From contig CALZFC010000072.1 in the NCBI GenBank assembly GCA_945643635.1, forward strand, positions 1,677,501 to 1,741,500: DNA of 64,000 bases, in the 5' to 3' direction. Each line of letters begins with the position of its first letter. Positions within the stretch are counted from its first letter, which is position 1. Source of the stretch: Allodiplogaster sudhausi (taxonomy: Eukaryota; Nematoda; Chromadorea; Rhabditida; Diplogasteridae). Under the pieces are notes generated by a model. The model saw nothing but the letters and a program-made list of their open reading frames with translations, made no database searches and was not told where the DNA came from. This document shows positions 1 through 10,460 of the stretch, in pieces. A program made the position numbers and the translations under genes.

Positions 1-71
1 ATGAGCCCCCCCCCCATTGTTTTGTGGGGTGAAAGTAGAAGCATTTTTGGCACGGTCGTGAGATATGTACA

Positions 72-514
72 TACCGTATTTTCTCTATTAGTACCCCCCT
101 TTATTAGAACCCCCCCTCTAATAGTACCCACCTCTGAAAATGCCATTGAAAAATAGAACCCCTCCCTCTAGTAGAACCCCCCCTCCAATAGTACCCCCCC
201 CCTAACAGTCTAATACCTCATCTCTAGCTGTACTACGAACGGATCCTGGAGGCATGGGGTGCTCTTTCCAATGAATTGATGCCAAATTCATGATAAATCT
301 GTTGTAAAACGGATATTCCAGTGATGATTCCATAGAATTCGGGCTACGATTCTTCTTTTTTTGGGAATTAAATGTTGATATTAAACTTTTAGTATCTCAC
401 ATTGAAAAATAGAACCCCTCCCTCTAATAGAACCCCTCCCTCTAATAGTGCCCCCCTCTCGCAAGGGTATTGAAAAATAGAACCCCCGGGGGTACTAATA
501 GAGAAAATACGGTA
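72..514. mobile_element. MITE, family A, copy 1 (TA-flanked, 27-bp TIR)
   Basis: The element opens with TACCGTATTTTCTCTATTAG and closes with the exact reverse complement; the terminal inverted repeat is about 27 bp and continues into runs of C or G. The interior is made of short direct repeats built on 'aatagaacccctccctctaa'. The TA at each end fits a Tc1/mariner-type target duplication. It has no coding capacity. The same family recurs at 3204, 36397 and 56645. Confidence 0.85.
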
Positions 515-599
515 TGTATGTATATTTTCGAACAGAATTATATAGATTTCTCATTGAAACAGCCGAAATAGTCATGTGAACGAGAATAAAGAGACAAAG

Positions 600-680
600 A
601 GAGGAAGAAAGAGAGAGAGGGAGAGAGAGAGAGAGAGAAAGCAAGAGAAAAGATGAGAGAGAGAGAGAGAGAGCGAGACA
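600..680. repeat. (GA)n microsatellite
   Basis: A run of GA dinucleotides with a few substitutions. It lies just beyond the last recognised exon of the minus-strand gene at 703-3715. The Ser/Leu-rich frames across it are not genes. Confidence 0.9.
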
Positions 681-702
681 GAGAACGATAGATGAAAAGA
701 AC

Positions 703-1597
703 CTTAACAGCCACGAAAACGCCGCGGCCGCCGCGAGAGTCGCGGAAGACGTCGAAATCAGGAAGAGCACCACGCAGGTCAGCCGAGTCGTATCCGAGTG
801 ACTGGAAAAGGATCTTTTATTCCTTTCTTTCTCCCTCTTTCTCTTCTCTCTCCCTCTCCCTCGTTAACTCTCCCGATCTTATATTTAGATTTAGTTCGTC
901 CCCAACGTTCGTTTCCCTACAAACAAGCACCACGTGAACTAAATACATATTTTATGGAAAAAGATTCAACGATCAAACTTCAAAGATCAGGCCCAACCTC
1001 AAGCCATGTGTCCGTAGTAATAATCACTTCATGGCTTGCGACCATTGCGCCGAGTGCGGACAGCTTCTCTCTGCAGCGGGTACTGTAACAAAGTTATTTA
1101 AAATAATAGGAATCATGCAGTGAATAATTCTACAGTAGTGCAATAGGACCATTTTGAACGCGCGCCCTCAAATATATAACCCTTCTTCGGCTTAAAACAG
1201 GAGGGTGGCTAACAGGTACAGTAAAAATATTTATTCGCATTAAACGTCCTTTAATAGATATAAATATAAATAGATTAGCCACCGGTCATTCGTCGTGAAC
1301 ACTTCGGTGTGCTGCATCAACACGCATCGGATATCGTTCAACACAAAAAAAGGGAAAATTAATTAATTGATTGATTAATTGGTATTTAAAAAAAGTTTGA
1401 ACAGTTTCTGGCACCGTCACGCCAGCTCCTCCTCCCTGCGGCAGAGTAGCGAGCTGGTCAAGCTGGTCAACCACTCCATCCTGGTCGTCGTCGTCAGTGG
1501 CAGAGATGAAGAAGACGTTCGGCCCACCACCAGAGTCCTGACTCCAGCTGCTTTCGTCGCTTACAAGTGCTAAATATATTTTCAGAATTATTTACAA

Positions 1598-1670
<73 letters not shown>

Positions 1671-3715
1671 GTAACAAATACTGTAGTATGTCGAAAAAAT
1701 ATTTTTAGTTGACATATTTAAAATCGGCATTAACAAAAAAACCCAGCGCATTTTTTTTCTAAAAAAAAAATAAATAAAATCGCTAACCATCCTTGGCGAA
1801 GAAGATGCCAGCCAATTCCTTGAGGGGCAGCTTGGCCGCGACGTTTCTCGTGTCGATCACAAGCTTCTCTAGTTGGGCGGAGAGCGACGCTGGCGTCGCT
1901 TTGTTGCTAGCCGCAGCGTCTAAATTTTTTTTTTATTCTTAAAAGATGTACGATGTCCGAATAAATAAATTTATATTTTTAAACTTTGGTGGCTAACGTT
2001 TGATCTCCTTTGCGACCTGGAAGCCAGCGTGGCCAGTCAGACCGTCGACTAGTACGCCTACAATAAGCTTCACAATTTCTTCCAAAAAAAAAATTTTTTT
2101 TTTAATTATGCCTAGTAATTTAAATATGTAATATTTCTTTTTTTAATGGTTTCCGCAAATGAATGAAAGCCTTTCCAACAAAAACTGAAACTTGCATATT
2201 ATTTTAATGATTCCATCTATTTCTCACTTCTCTATTACACATGCGCACTCACTTCTCCTTCCTATTTCACTCTCCTTTCATTCTCTTTCTCTCTCTCTCT
2301 CCCTCTTTCTCTCTCTTCTCTCTCTCTCTCTCATTCTCACTCAGAGCCCAAATGCATAAAAGCAATAAAACTAGCCAGAGACGAGATCGAACACGGCGCC
2401 TCCCTTGTTTTCAGCATTAGCGACTCCTTCCGCTGCCGCGAATAGGCCCATATTCCTGTAAAAACAAAATTAAAGAATATTTTGAGAGATGAGAAAAGAT
2501 TCATTTGTATTCATACATTCATTAATTTTTTTTTCGCTCTCCGCCCGCGTCAGATCTCCTCTACCAAGGAAGATCACATGCGCGCAAGTAAATAAGTAAA
2601 TAAATAAATAAATAAATAAACTAATAAATACATAAATAAATAAACAAATAAATAAATAAATAAGTAAATAAATAAACTAATAAATACATAAATAAATAAA
2701 CTAATAAAGAAATACATAAATAAATAAATACATAAATAAACGAACAAATAAATAACTAAAATAGCGAGACAAACTCTTCTGCGACAAAAGAATGGAGCGT
2801 GTCGTGCGTTGTGCCTGCGACGACGCCAGCGGCAACGGCGGCGATTGGACCGGCGACTAGGCCAGCTTGAAATAGAGTTTGTCCTTTTTTTCCTCACCAA
2901 AAAGTGTTTCATCGTAGCTCCATTGGAGGAGGCAGAGGGCTGTGATATTTATTACTCGCTAGTAAATTTGAAAACTACAAAAATTGCATGGAAATCAGAA
3001 GAAGAAGACTACGTCAGCTATATTCAGCTAGATTAGATTCATGTGAAGGAAAAGTTAATCTTTGTTCTTTGATCTTTGGTGTCTAACCGAGAGCTCCCGT
3101 GCCCATGACGATAGAAGTCCTGTTCGCGGCGACAAATGCACGCGACGCTCCCTCTTTGTCCTCGCAGACGAGATGGACAGCGGCTGATATATATATATAT
3201 ATATACCGTATTTTCTCTATTAGTACCCCCCCCCCCTTATTAGAACCCCTCCCCCTCTCTAATAGTAACCCCCTCTGAAAATACCATTGAGAAATAGAAC
3301 CCCTCCCTCTAGTAGGACCCCCCCCCCCTCCAATAGTACCCCCCTACCCCTCTTACAGTCTAAGGCCTCAGCTCGAGAGGTACCTCGAACGCATCTTGGA
3401 GGCATGGGACGCTCTCCCGAATGTAATGATGGCAATGCCCCTCCCCTGCAAGGGTATTGAAAAATAGAACCCCCGGAGGTACTAATAGAGAAAATACGGT
3501 ATATATATATATATATATTTATGTATATATATATATATATATTGTCTATATTACGGCCCTGAGCTTTATTCATTATAAAAAAAAACACAAATTTATATAA
3601 GAATTTTTTTTTATAAATAACATTTTCCATCTTCTCCGAGAAAGTAATGCAAACCTTTAGCGTGTCCGACGATCGGCGTAGAGTTCAGGATGCCGCCCAC
3701 GCTCTCGACACACAT
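703..3715 (-). CDS. Spliced gene: Ala/Gly-rich nematode protein joined to a LINE-endonuclease-like segment (3' end open)
   Basis: Ten exons with agreeing phases: 3715-3655 (ATG at 3715), 3183-3088, 2865-2775, 2455-2376, 2057-1998, 1919-1788, 1569 to 1421 or 1415, 1311-1283, 1082-998 and 801-703. Exons 1-6 give a protein with a small-residue hydrophobic stretch (GPIAAVAAGVVAGT) and a second block (VLVDGLTGHAGFQVAKEI), resembling glycine-zipper-like nematode proteins of unknown function. Exon 7 is acidic and Gln/Gly-rich. Exons 9-10 read EKLSALGAMVASHE, then IITTDTWLESLGY, then FDVFRDSRGGRGVFVAVK. This order matches the start of the apurinic endonuclease of CR1/jockey-like LINEs (KL..L..lv, I.iTETWL, FR.DR..RGGGV.iaVK). 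No reverse transcriptase follows. The last exon ends at a good donor, so more exons may lie left of the window. Exon 4 to 5 needs a GC donor. The exons are clear; the link between the two halves rests on splice phase alone. Confidence 0.6.
1600..1669. repeat. (TAA)n microsatellite in an intron
   Basis: About 23 trinucleotide units, inside the intron between exons 6 and 7 of the 703-3715 gene. The Tyr-rich minus frame over it is an artefact. Confidence 0.9.
2583..2762. repeat. (AAAT)n-type tetranucleotide repeat in an intron
   Basis: Period-4 array of aaat/aaac/acat units filling the intron between exons 3 and 4 of the 703-3715 gene. The Leu-Phe-Ile-Tyr-rich minus frame is an artefact. Confidence 0.85.
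3204..3501. mobile_element. MITE, family A, copy 2
   Basis: Same terminal inverted repeats as the copy at 72-514 but shorter (298 bp, part of the interior missing). It sits inside a TATATA run, in the intron between exons 1 and 2 of the 703-3715 gene. This suggests a preference for TA-repeat targets. Confidence 0.85.
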
Positions 3716-4009
3716 CCTCGCCGTCGCTATCGCCCGCTGCCAGCTGCCCCAATGACGTCATCTGTGTGGAAAAGCCACGCCTCTTTCTTTCGACTCTGTT
3801 TATTTTATTGATTTCTGACTTTATCGGTTTTTCTTAGCAGCTGATAACACACTGTGACTGATAATTATTGTTAATTATTGTATAGTTATGAAAATTGTTT
3901 TCAAATATTCAAAGAAGCACTAGGAGACACGCCTGTGAATGCACGGGAAAAATTTTTGAACTTGTATTAATTATATTTCAGCGTGTTCATTTTCGCTTTA
4001 AAATGTTTT

Positions 4010-4140
4010 AAAGAGAGAGAGAGAGAGAGTGTGTGTGAGAGAGAGAGAAAGAGAGAGAGAGAGTGTGTGTGAGAGAGAGAGAAAGAGAGAGAGAGAGGCA
4101 AAGAGAGAGACAAAGAGAGTGAGACAGAGATAGGAGCGAA
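4010..4140. repeat. (GA)n/(GT)n microsatellite
   Basis: Impure GA repeat with GTGTGT interruptions, upstream of the broken MSP copy. No gene seen between 3716 and 4440. Confidence 0.85.
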
Positions 4141-4446
4141 AACCTGTGAAATGCCGGGGCATTGCCGTACGAACTGCGGTTTGTTCATCTTTACGCTAGA
4201 TTGCACAACAATGGTTGGGAGAAAGAGAGAGAGAGAGAGAGAGAAAGACACAAAGAAAAAAAGGAATAAAAGACAACAGCGATCGGTTTGCTCTTTCCTT
4301 GGCATCCATTTTATTTCCGCTGCTGCTGCTTTTTCTCTAGCTGCGTGCGCTCTCCTCGATTCTCGTGCTCTATCTTCAGATTCTAATCTTTTCTTCCCCC
4401 CTCAGCCTTGATAGTTTGGGAAGCCGTTTCACACCCCGTTCTTAAC

Positions 4447-4744
4447 ATGCAGCATCTCGGTGTCGACCCAGCCAGCGGCGTCCTCGACCCCAAGGAGCCC
4501 GTCCTCGTTGCTGTCTCCTGCGATGCCTTTGCCTACGGCCAGGTATGGTTTAGTAAAAAAGAGAATTGAAAAATTTTTCTACATCTAAATTTAAAATGAT
4601 TTCCAGGAGGACACCAACAACGACCGCATCACCATCGAGTGGACCAACACCCCGGACGGCGCCGCCAAGCAGTTCCGCCGCGACTGGTTCCAGGGTGACG
4701 GAATGGTCCGCCGTAAGAACCTCCCCATCGAGTACAACCCTTGA
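4447..4744 (+). pseudogene. Truncated major sperm protein (MSP) copy
   Basis: Two exons remain, 4447-4542 and 4607-4744. They encode the last 76 of about 127 MSP residues, from [15 protein letters not shown] to the C-terminal [14 protein letters not shown] forms filaments that drive amoeboid sperm crawling and also acts as an oocyte maturation signal. The first exon ([11 protein letters not shown]...) is absent upstream. The first part of exon 2 has decayed: a CTCAG acceptor is followed by sequence that no longer encodes [13 protein letters not shown]. The remaining frame is open and differs from the intact copies by few changes (for instance D for E in RRDWFQGDG). The ATG used here corresponds to an internal Met, so a truncated product is possible but unlikely to assemble. 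Confidence 0.8.
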
Positions 4745-6059
4745 GCGTCCCCCTTTCGCCACACCGCGGAATAAAAGAAACTACAATCTTCGCGGGATCA
4801 AAAAACATGAAAAATGCAAACTTGTGAGCGTTCTACAACGCTTGCCTTCAGAAACTGAATTAGAGGAGCCTGAAGTGTACTCTGTATATTTTTTTTTAAA
4901 CCTATTTTTCCTCGCTTGATGGAAGTTGCAAAAAATAACGCGTTTATGCGATATTGATTAATTCCATAAAATTTGGTCGAACATGACATTTTGTGCAAGA
5001 AAATAAATAATTTTCAACGAATTCTGAAGGCGTCATATATTGCAAATGACGTTCAGACTTGCAAATGTGAGAAGTGTTATTTTTGAGTGAACAAGAACGT
5101 GCCGCGGAATGAAATGGATACTGGAGCTGTGTGAGCTTATTTATTGACACACGAAGAAGAAGAAAATAATATGTAAGAAATAACCATGGGAACGATGCAG
5201 CAAATGAAGCATACTTGATTGCGAGCCGATTTGTTTGTTGCTTTCTAGCTCTTGATATATCGTTGCTTATTTCTTTTACATTTCCAAGAAATCAAATTTA
5301 TTTCTTGTTATTTCTAGATTTCTCGAATTTGCAGTAGAGCAGTTGGCAAGTTCAATATATAATTAGCAATGTGAACTTGATGCATTCAAAGTTGAACTTT
5401 AAAGGAGGTCTCCTGCGATTTATTTTGATTATCTCCTAAATCGCGTAATGAGAGAAAGAGAGAGCAGAAATGGAAAGAGACAGACGAAAAAAAAATTTTA
5501 AAGTCGGATGAGATGAAACACTAACATTTATTTCGTTTGCTGTTCACTTCTCGCCTTCAGGAATATGTCATTCCTGAATTATACTGCGATTAATATGCCG
5601 TTAAACTGACTACATCTGCATGGCCATAAATACTACCGAGAGAATCACAGCAATTCCTGGGAAAAATCTACACTGGGTCGCATGAGTCACTCTACAGTAC
5701 ACGGTAATTATAATAATCATAATTATTATGAACCATGACATTTTTAATTTTTAAGGATAAATTAGTAAAATGTATTTGTTTCCCAAGATACGAAAAGAGA
5801 ATTATACAATAAACAACAGAACAACTCTTCTTCTTTATTCACTAATGTAAAAAAAGGTGGACGATGACACGAAAACGGAAACGGTAGAGGTCCAGAAGGA
5901 ATAGAGAAGGCCGTTCGTCGTCTTCTTACACTGACCTGATTTCCGGGCTCCTCCCACTCGTCCACTCCTACCAGGATGGAATTTAAAATAGTGGGAATGT
6001 GTTAAATGACATAATGGTAAAAAAAAATGTTTTACTTTCTGAGTTTGAAATTGAAATTT
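4745..6059. other. Intergenic, no gene seen
   Basis: AT-rich sequence between the broken MSP copy and the MSP pair. I see no exon-like open frame with splice sites, no inverted repeats and only a short GA tract near 5450. Confidence 0.5.
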
Positions 6060-6309
6060 TTTGCGAAATTCTTAATTGTCTCTAACAATCAGAGATTGCA
6101 AGAATAAGATTCCTTTTGTTTGTTTTGAACTTTTGTTTCTATATCTTCACGTTTTCAATTATGTAAAATAATTCATATGTAAATTGAAAACACATTTCGC
6201 TGATCCAAGTGATTTGCTTCAATTCTTCATTGATTATAATTTTTCATTGATTGATTGACACGGTTTATCGAATAGCGCATGCGTGGAATAGGAGACCAAG
6301 GGAGGGTTT

Positions 6310-6906
6310 TCAGGGGTTGTACTCGATGGGGAGGTTCTTGCGGCGGACCATGCCGTCGCCCTGGAACCACTCGCGGCGGAACTGCTTGGCGGCGCCGTCC
6401 GGGGTGTTGGTCCACTCGATGGTGATGCGGTCGTTGTTGGTGTCCTCCTGCAAATAATCTCTTTTTAATTACGAGAGATGCTTAAACTACTGATTAATAA
6501 AGAGACTTTATTTTATTATCATTTTGTATATTATATTGCTATTTTTTTAAATAAAAAAATATGTGAACCTGGCCATAGGCGAAGGCGTCGCAGGAGACAG
6601 CAACGAGGACGGGCTCCTTGGGGTCGAGGACGCCGCTGGCCGGGTCGACACCGAGACGCTTCATGTTCGTGGTCTTGAAGGCCCAGCCGATGCGGCGCGC
6701 AGAGGTGTTAACCACCTGAAAATTAGAAACAATTAAGTAAAATATTTTCAAATAGGGGATGGAGAATTCCGGATCCTAGGGATGGGGGGAAGGTGATGAA
6801 AACAAACCTTGATGTGGTAGGTGTGCTTGTCGTCGTAGGGCGCGTTGAAGACGACCTTGGCGTTGGGCTGAGTGACGATGTCACCAGGAGGAACGGACTG
6901 AGCCAT
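6310..6906 (-). CDS. msp: Major sperm protein (MSP)
   Basis: Three exons, 6906-6808, 6715-6569 and 6447-6310, encode 127 residues, the usual MSP length. It starts [20 protein letters not shown] and ends [14 protein letters not shown] has an immunoglobulin-like beta sandwich; it dimerises and polymerises into the filaments of the sperm pseudopod and is released as a hormone that triggers oocyte maturation. All splice sites are canonical. It diverges from an almost identical copy on the plus strand. A TATAAAA box lies at 6987-6981, about 75 bp upstream of the ATG. Expression in spermatocytes is inferred from the family. Confidence 0.96.
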
Positions 6907-7326
6907 GGCTTGGAGAAGAAGTGGAGAGGAGAGCAGAGAAGCACAGTCGGGAACTGATGGAAATGCTTCTGAAAGCACCCTTTTATACGAATTTCTCTGA
7001 CTGAAATTTTACATTTCCTCTAAAGTGCAGCAATTTTATTAGTCAAATTAGTGATTATTTCACAAAAACACGTATCAAAGACCAAAGTTCAAAACTTTTA
7101 GTGCTTTGTTTTTTTTACTATGCGAAGTTCAATGTACTATTTATATTTCAACATTAGAGAATAAAAACAATTGAGAATTGACGAATTTTCCATATTAGTT
7201 TATTGCACTTTAGCTTAAATTAAAATTTTACGGCTGAGAAAACCTTATAAAAGCCGCCGTCCAGAGTCATTTCCATCAGTCCTCGACTGTGCTTCTCTGC
7301 TCGCCTCTCCACTTCTCCTCCAAGCC
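6907..7326. promoter_or_regulatory. Shared bidirectional promoter of the MSP pair
   Basis: A 420-bp gap between two divergent ATGs. TATAAAA boxes occur on both sides, at 6981-6987 for the minus gene and 7246-7252 for the plus gene, at matching distances of about 75 bp. The 5' leaders (ending CTCCAAGCC before the ATG) are also mirror images. MSP promoters in C. elegans use GATA (ELT-1) sites; I did not identify a convincing pair here. Confidence 0.75.
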
Positions 7327-7958
7327 ATGGCTCAGTCGGTTCCTCCTGGCGACATCGTCACTCAGCCCAACGCCAAAGTCGTCTTTAACGCGCCCTACGA
7401 CGACAAGCACACCTACCACATCAAGGTTCGTTTTATTCAGCATCTGGGGTCTCTCCTAATTGATGTCTCCATTCTTTATCTATATTCTAGTTCCTTTAAA
7501 TCAATCCTTATCTATAATACGACACTTTTATTTAATTGTTTCTAATTCAGGTGGTCAACACCTCTGCGCGCCGCATCGGCTGGGCCTTCAAGACTACGAA
7601 CATGAAGCGTCTCGGTGTCGACCCGGCCAGCGGCGTCCTCGACCCCAAGGAGCCCGTCCTCGTTGCTGTCTCCTGCGACGCCTTCGCCTATGGCCAGGTT
7701 CACATATTTTTTATTTAAAAAAATAACAATATAAGATAAAAAATGATTTAAAAAAAACAAAGTATCTTTATTAATCAGTAGTTTAAGCATCTCTCGTAAT
7801 TAAAAAGATAATACTTGCAGGAGGACACCAACAACGACCGCATCACCATCGAGTGGACCAACACCCCGGACGGCGCCGCCAAGCAGTTCCGCCGCGAGTG
7901 GTTCCAGGGCGACGGCATGGTCCGCCGCAAGAACCTCCCCATCGAGTACAACCCCTGA
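7327..7958 (+). CDS. msp: Major sperm protein (MSP)
   Basis: Three exons, 7327-7425, 7551-7697 and 7821-7958, encode a 127-residue MSP that looks the same at protein level as the divergent copy at 6310-6906. Exon 3 appears identical to it base for base, and intron 2 is nearly so, beyond what protein constraint requires. Intron 1 has diverged in length and sequence. Sites are canonical (AAG/GTTCGT, ATTCAG, CAG/GTTCAC, TTGCAG). Function as for the partner gene. Confidence 0.96.
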
Positions 7959-8220
7959 AAACCCTCCCTTGATCTCCTATTCCACGCATGCGCTATTAGA
8001 TAAACCTTGTCAATCAATCAATGGAAATTGTAATCGATCAAGATTGAAGCAAATAACTTAGATCAGCGAAATGTGTTTTCAATATACATATGCATTATTT
8101 TATATACTTGAAAGCGTGAAGAAAAAACATATCAGTATGTTATTAGGCTTGTTCAGACAAACAAAAGAATCTTATTCTTGAAACCTCTGTATGTTAGATC
8201 TCTGTTAGAAATCTTGTTTT

Positions 8221-8476
8221 TGTCTTTGAAAAGTTCGATGTACTACATTTAGTTACATATGTATATAATTCACTACATGAGAACTTTCGACCATAGTTTC
8301 TTTTTTTAAGGAGTCCGCGAATTTTACAGAAATGTTTTTTAAAACTTTATTCTAAGGATGGCTCACAATTTGCATCAATTTCTATGTTCATTCCATTATA
8401 AATTGTTCGAAAATGTAAAATAGCTAAATAAACAATTATGAGACTTTTGCATTATATACATTCATACATACATACA
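8221..8476. other. Intergenic, no gene seen
   Basis: AT-rich spacer ending in an ATACAT microsatellite just before the foldback element. Confidence 0.5.
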
Positions 8477-9772
8477 TATATGACGCGATTTGTGAGAGTA
8501 TCAAAATGCCCGGGGACCCGGCAAAATTAGATTTCGCTCAAAAGCTCTTTATAGGTACTTTTTAACATGGCGAAACGATTGGAATGGGTCCGGGAGTCTG
8601 AAATCGCCATTTTGGCGAGCTGTGCGAGGTTTAAAATTCGAGAGTCCGATAAAACATGCAGAGATGGTCGCACATTCGCGTTCGCTGTTTTGCACACAAT
8701 AAAGCAATGTTTGTGAAAATTTTGACATATATAGAGAAGATATTGCTTTACAAAGCCACAAAAGTAGAATTCGAAAATATTCCCTTTTATGGTCTCAGCG
8801 GCCTCAAGACTTTGGAGAGGCGCCATTCTCTTATATGGAAAAATGTCACGGGGTTTCTACCTTAAATTGTAGAGCAAAAAATTATCTTCCCAATGAGCAA
8901 TAGTATGCCAGATATCGACGAGGTTTTTCATGTTTCCCAATCATAAAACTGTTAAAATCCGCGGGTTTGCGTTTCTTTGACCTATGCGCCGGGCAAGGTA
9001 AGAAGAAAAGCATTGTCTCAACACGGGAAGGATGATTTAGTGTAGTGCGAGCGATTTAGAGTTGCAAAACGAACGTCCGGGGTTCGATGCCCCGGGCGAG
9101 CGGAGTTTTTTGCCCGGCAATTAACAAATTTCTTTTGCATTAAATTTTATTTAAACAGTTACATAAAACCTACATAAATTCCGTAGACTACCTTCATGTG
9201 GTATATCGCTTGTGTTTCGCTTTCGGCGTAGGTAACGCCAAAACAAAGTGCATGCCGATGCACAGACACTCAACCGCACGTATTTCAACAGTTTTATGAC
9301 AGGGAAACAGAAAAGACCTCGTCGTTATCTGGCATACTATAGCTCATTGGAAAGATAATTTTTTGATCTACAATTTAAGATCGAAAACCCGTGACATTTT
9401 GCCATATAAGAGAATGGCGCCTCTACAAAGTCTTGAGGCCGCTGAGACCATAAAAGTGAATATTTTCAAATTCTACTTCAGCAGCTTTGTAAAGCGATAT
9501 CTTGTCTATTTATGATAAAATTTTCACGAATGTTGCTTTATTGTGTGCGAAACAGCGAACGCGAATGTGCGACCATCTCTGCAAGTTTAATCGGACTCTC
9601 GAATTTTAAACCTCGCACAGCTCGCCAAAATGGCGATTTTAGATTCCCGGACCCATTCCAATCGTTTCGCCGTGTTAAAAAGTACCTATAAAGAGCTTTT
9701 GAGCGAAATCTAATTTTGCCGGGTCCCCGGCTCTTAGGCTTCCTTACGATTCTCTCGCAAATCGCGTCATAT
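8477..9772. mobile_element. Foldback element with ~480-bp inverted arms
   Basis: The left arm (about 8477-8958) begins ATATGACGCGATTTG and the right arm (about 9290-9772) ends CAAATCGCGTCATAT. Within them GGGGACCCGGCAAAATTAG, AATGGCGATTT/AAATCGCCATT and GTATGCCAGATA pair in mirror order. The right arm has a short extra segment near 9731-9748. The unique centre (8959-9289) contains an inner inverted repeat GCCGGGCAA/TTGCCCGGC bounding a tRNA-like Pol III unit. Open frames in the arms are mirror images of each other. No transposase is present, so it is non-autonomous. Confidence 0.85.
9030..9111 (+). ncRNA. tRNA-like Pol III unit inside the foldback element
   Basis: A box-A-like TAGTGTAGTGCG lies at 9038-9049. 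A perfect box B GGTTCGATGCC lies at 9081-9091, inside a flawless T-arm (CGGGG, loop TTCGATG, CCCCG). A T6 terminator is at 9106-9111. The A-B spacing (about 33 nt) is normal for a tRNA-type promoter. A complete cloverleaf is not formed: I find no acceptor stem and no convincing anticodon arm. It is more like a SINE head or tRNA relic than a tRNA gene. Confidence 0.5.
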
Positions 9773-10344
9773 GTAGTTTGCCCATTTTCCAATTTCCAAT
9801 GCTTTAACGTAGTAATAAGATATCCCTTTGATTTTTAAAGGTCTTGCAATCTTTATTAAATACTATAAGTAATTTTTTATGCATTCAGGTGATACTGATT
9901 TTTACATAATATAAAACAAGAAGAAGAAAAAAGATTATCAGTATATTATAGGCTTATTGTTCAAAACATACAAAACAATCGTATTTTTGCTGCCTGATTG
10001 TTTTGGACAATTCAGAGTTTCGCGAAACTCTTGCTGTCATTTCGAACTCAAAAAGAAAGAAATTGAGAACGTTTTTTTTGCAGATCGAGCAGTACAGGCA
10101 TACATACACATCGTAATAAACTATTTAAAAAATCACCAGATATTATGCGGTTGGGGCGCAAAAGTCTACAGCTCTCTGTCAATACCTTACACGTCTATCT
10201 ACAATGATTAAGGCTGTTTGAGTGATTAATTTTCTATGAGCTAATCAATTTTTCTTCCCGTGACAGTGAAATCGGTTAAAGAGCTCCTTTACATGTTCAA
10301 GAAACAATTTGTTCTGGAGGATATTGTTTTTGTGGCGTAACACT
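9773..10344. other. Intergenic, no gene seen
   Basis: AT-rich sequence between the foldback element and the 3' end of vps-32. A 15-bp palindrome (AGAGTTTCGCGAAACTC) near 10015 is the only feature noted. Confidence 0.5.
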
Positions 10345-10418
10345 TTAATTCGCGGCTGCCCACGCTTCGAGGTCCGCCATGCCAGAGTCCTCGCGTTCGA
10401 GCTGAAATGGAAGAGGGA

Positions 10419-10460
<42 letters not shown>

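Larger units (their letters stand above)
6060..8220. repeat. Inverted duplication carrying a divergent MSP gene pair
   Basis: The arm at about 6060-6906 is the reverse complement of about 7327-8220. Identity is very high through exons 2-3 and their intron, and fades into the 3' flanks (shared block near 6090-6125 and 8150-8185). The 420-bp centre is the promoter region. This suggests a recent inverted duplication or ongoing gene conversion. Confidence 0.85.

Noticed and set aside
1000..1085. Plus-strand HFMACDHCAECGQLL, which looks like part of a LIM zinc finger
   Set aside because: The cysteine spacing does not fit LIM, and the minus strand of the same bases fits an endonuclease-like exon with good splice sites and phase.
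9030..9111. A functional tRNA gene in the foldback element
   Set aside because: T-arm and box B are perfect, but no acceptor stem or anticodon arm can be formed; kept only as a tRNA-like Pol III unit.
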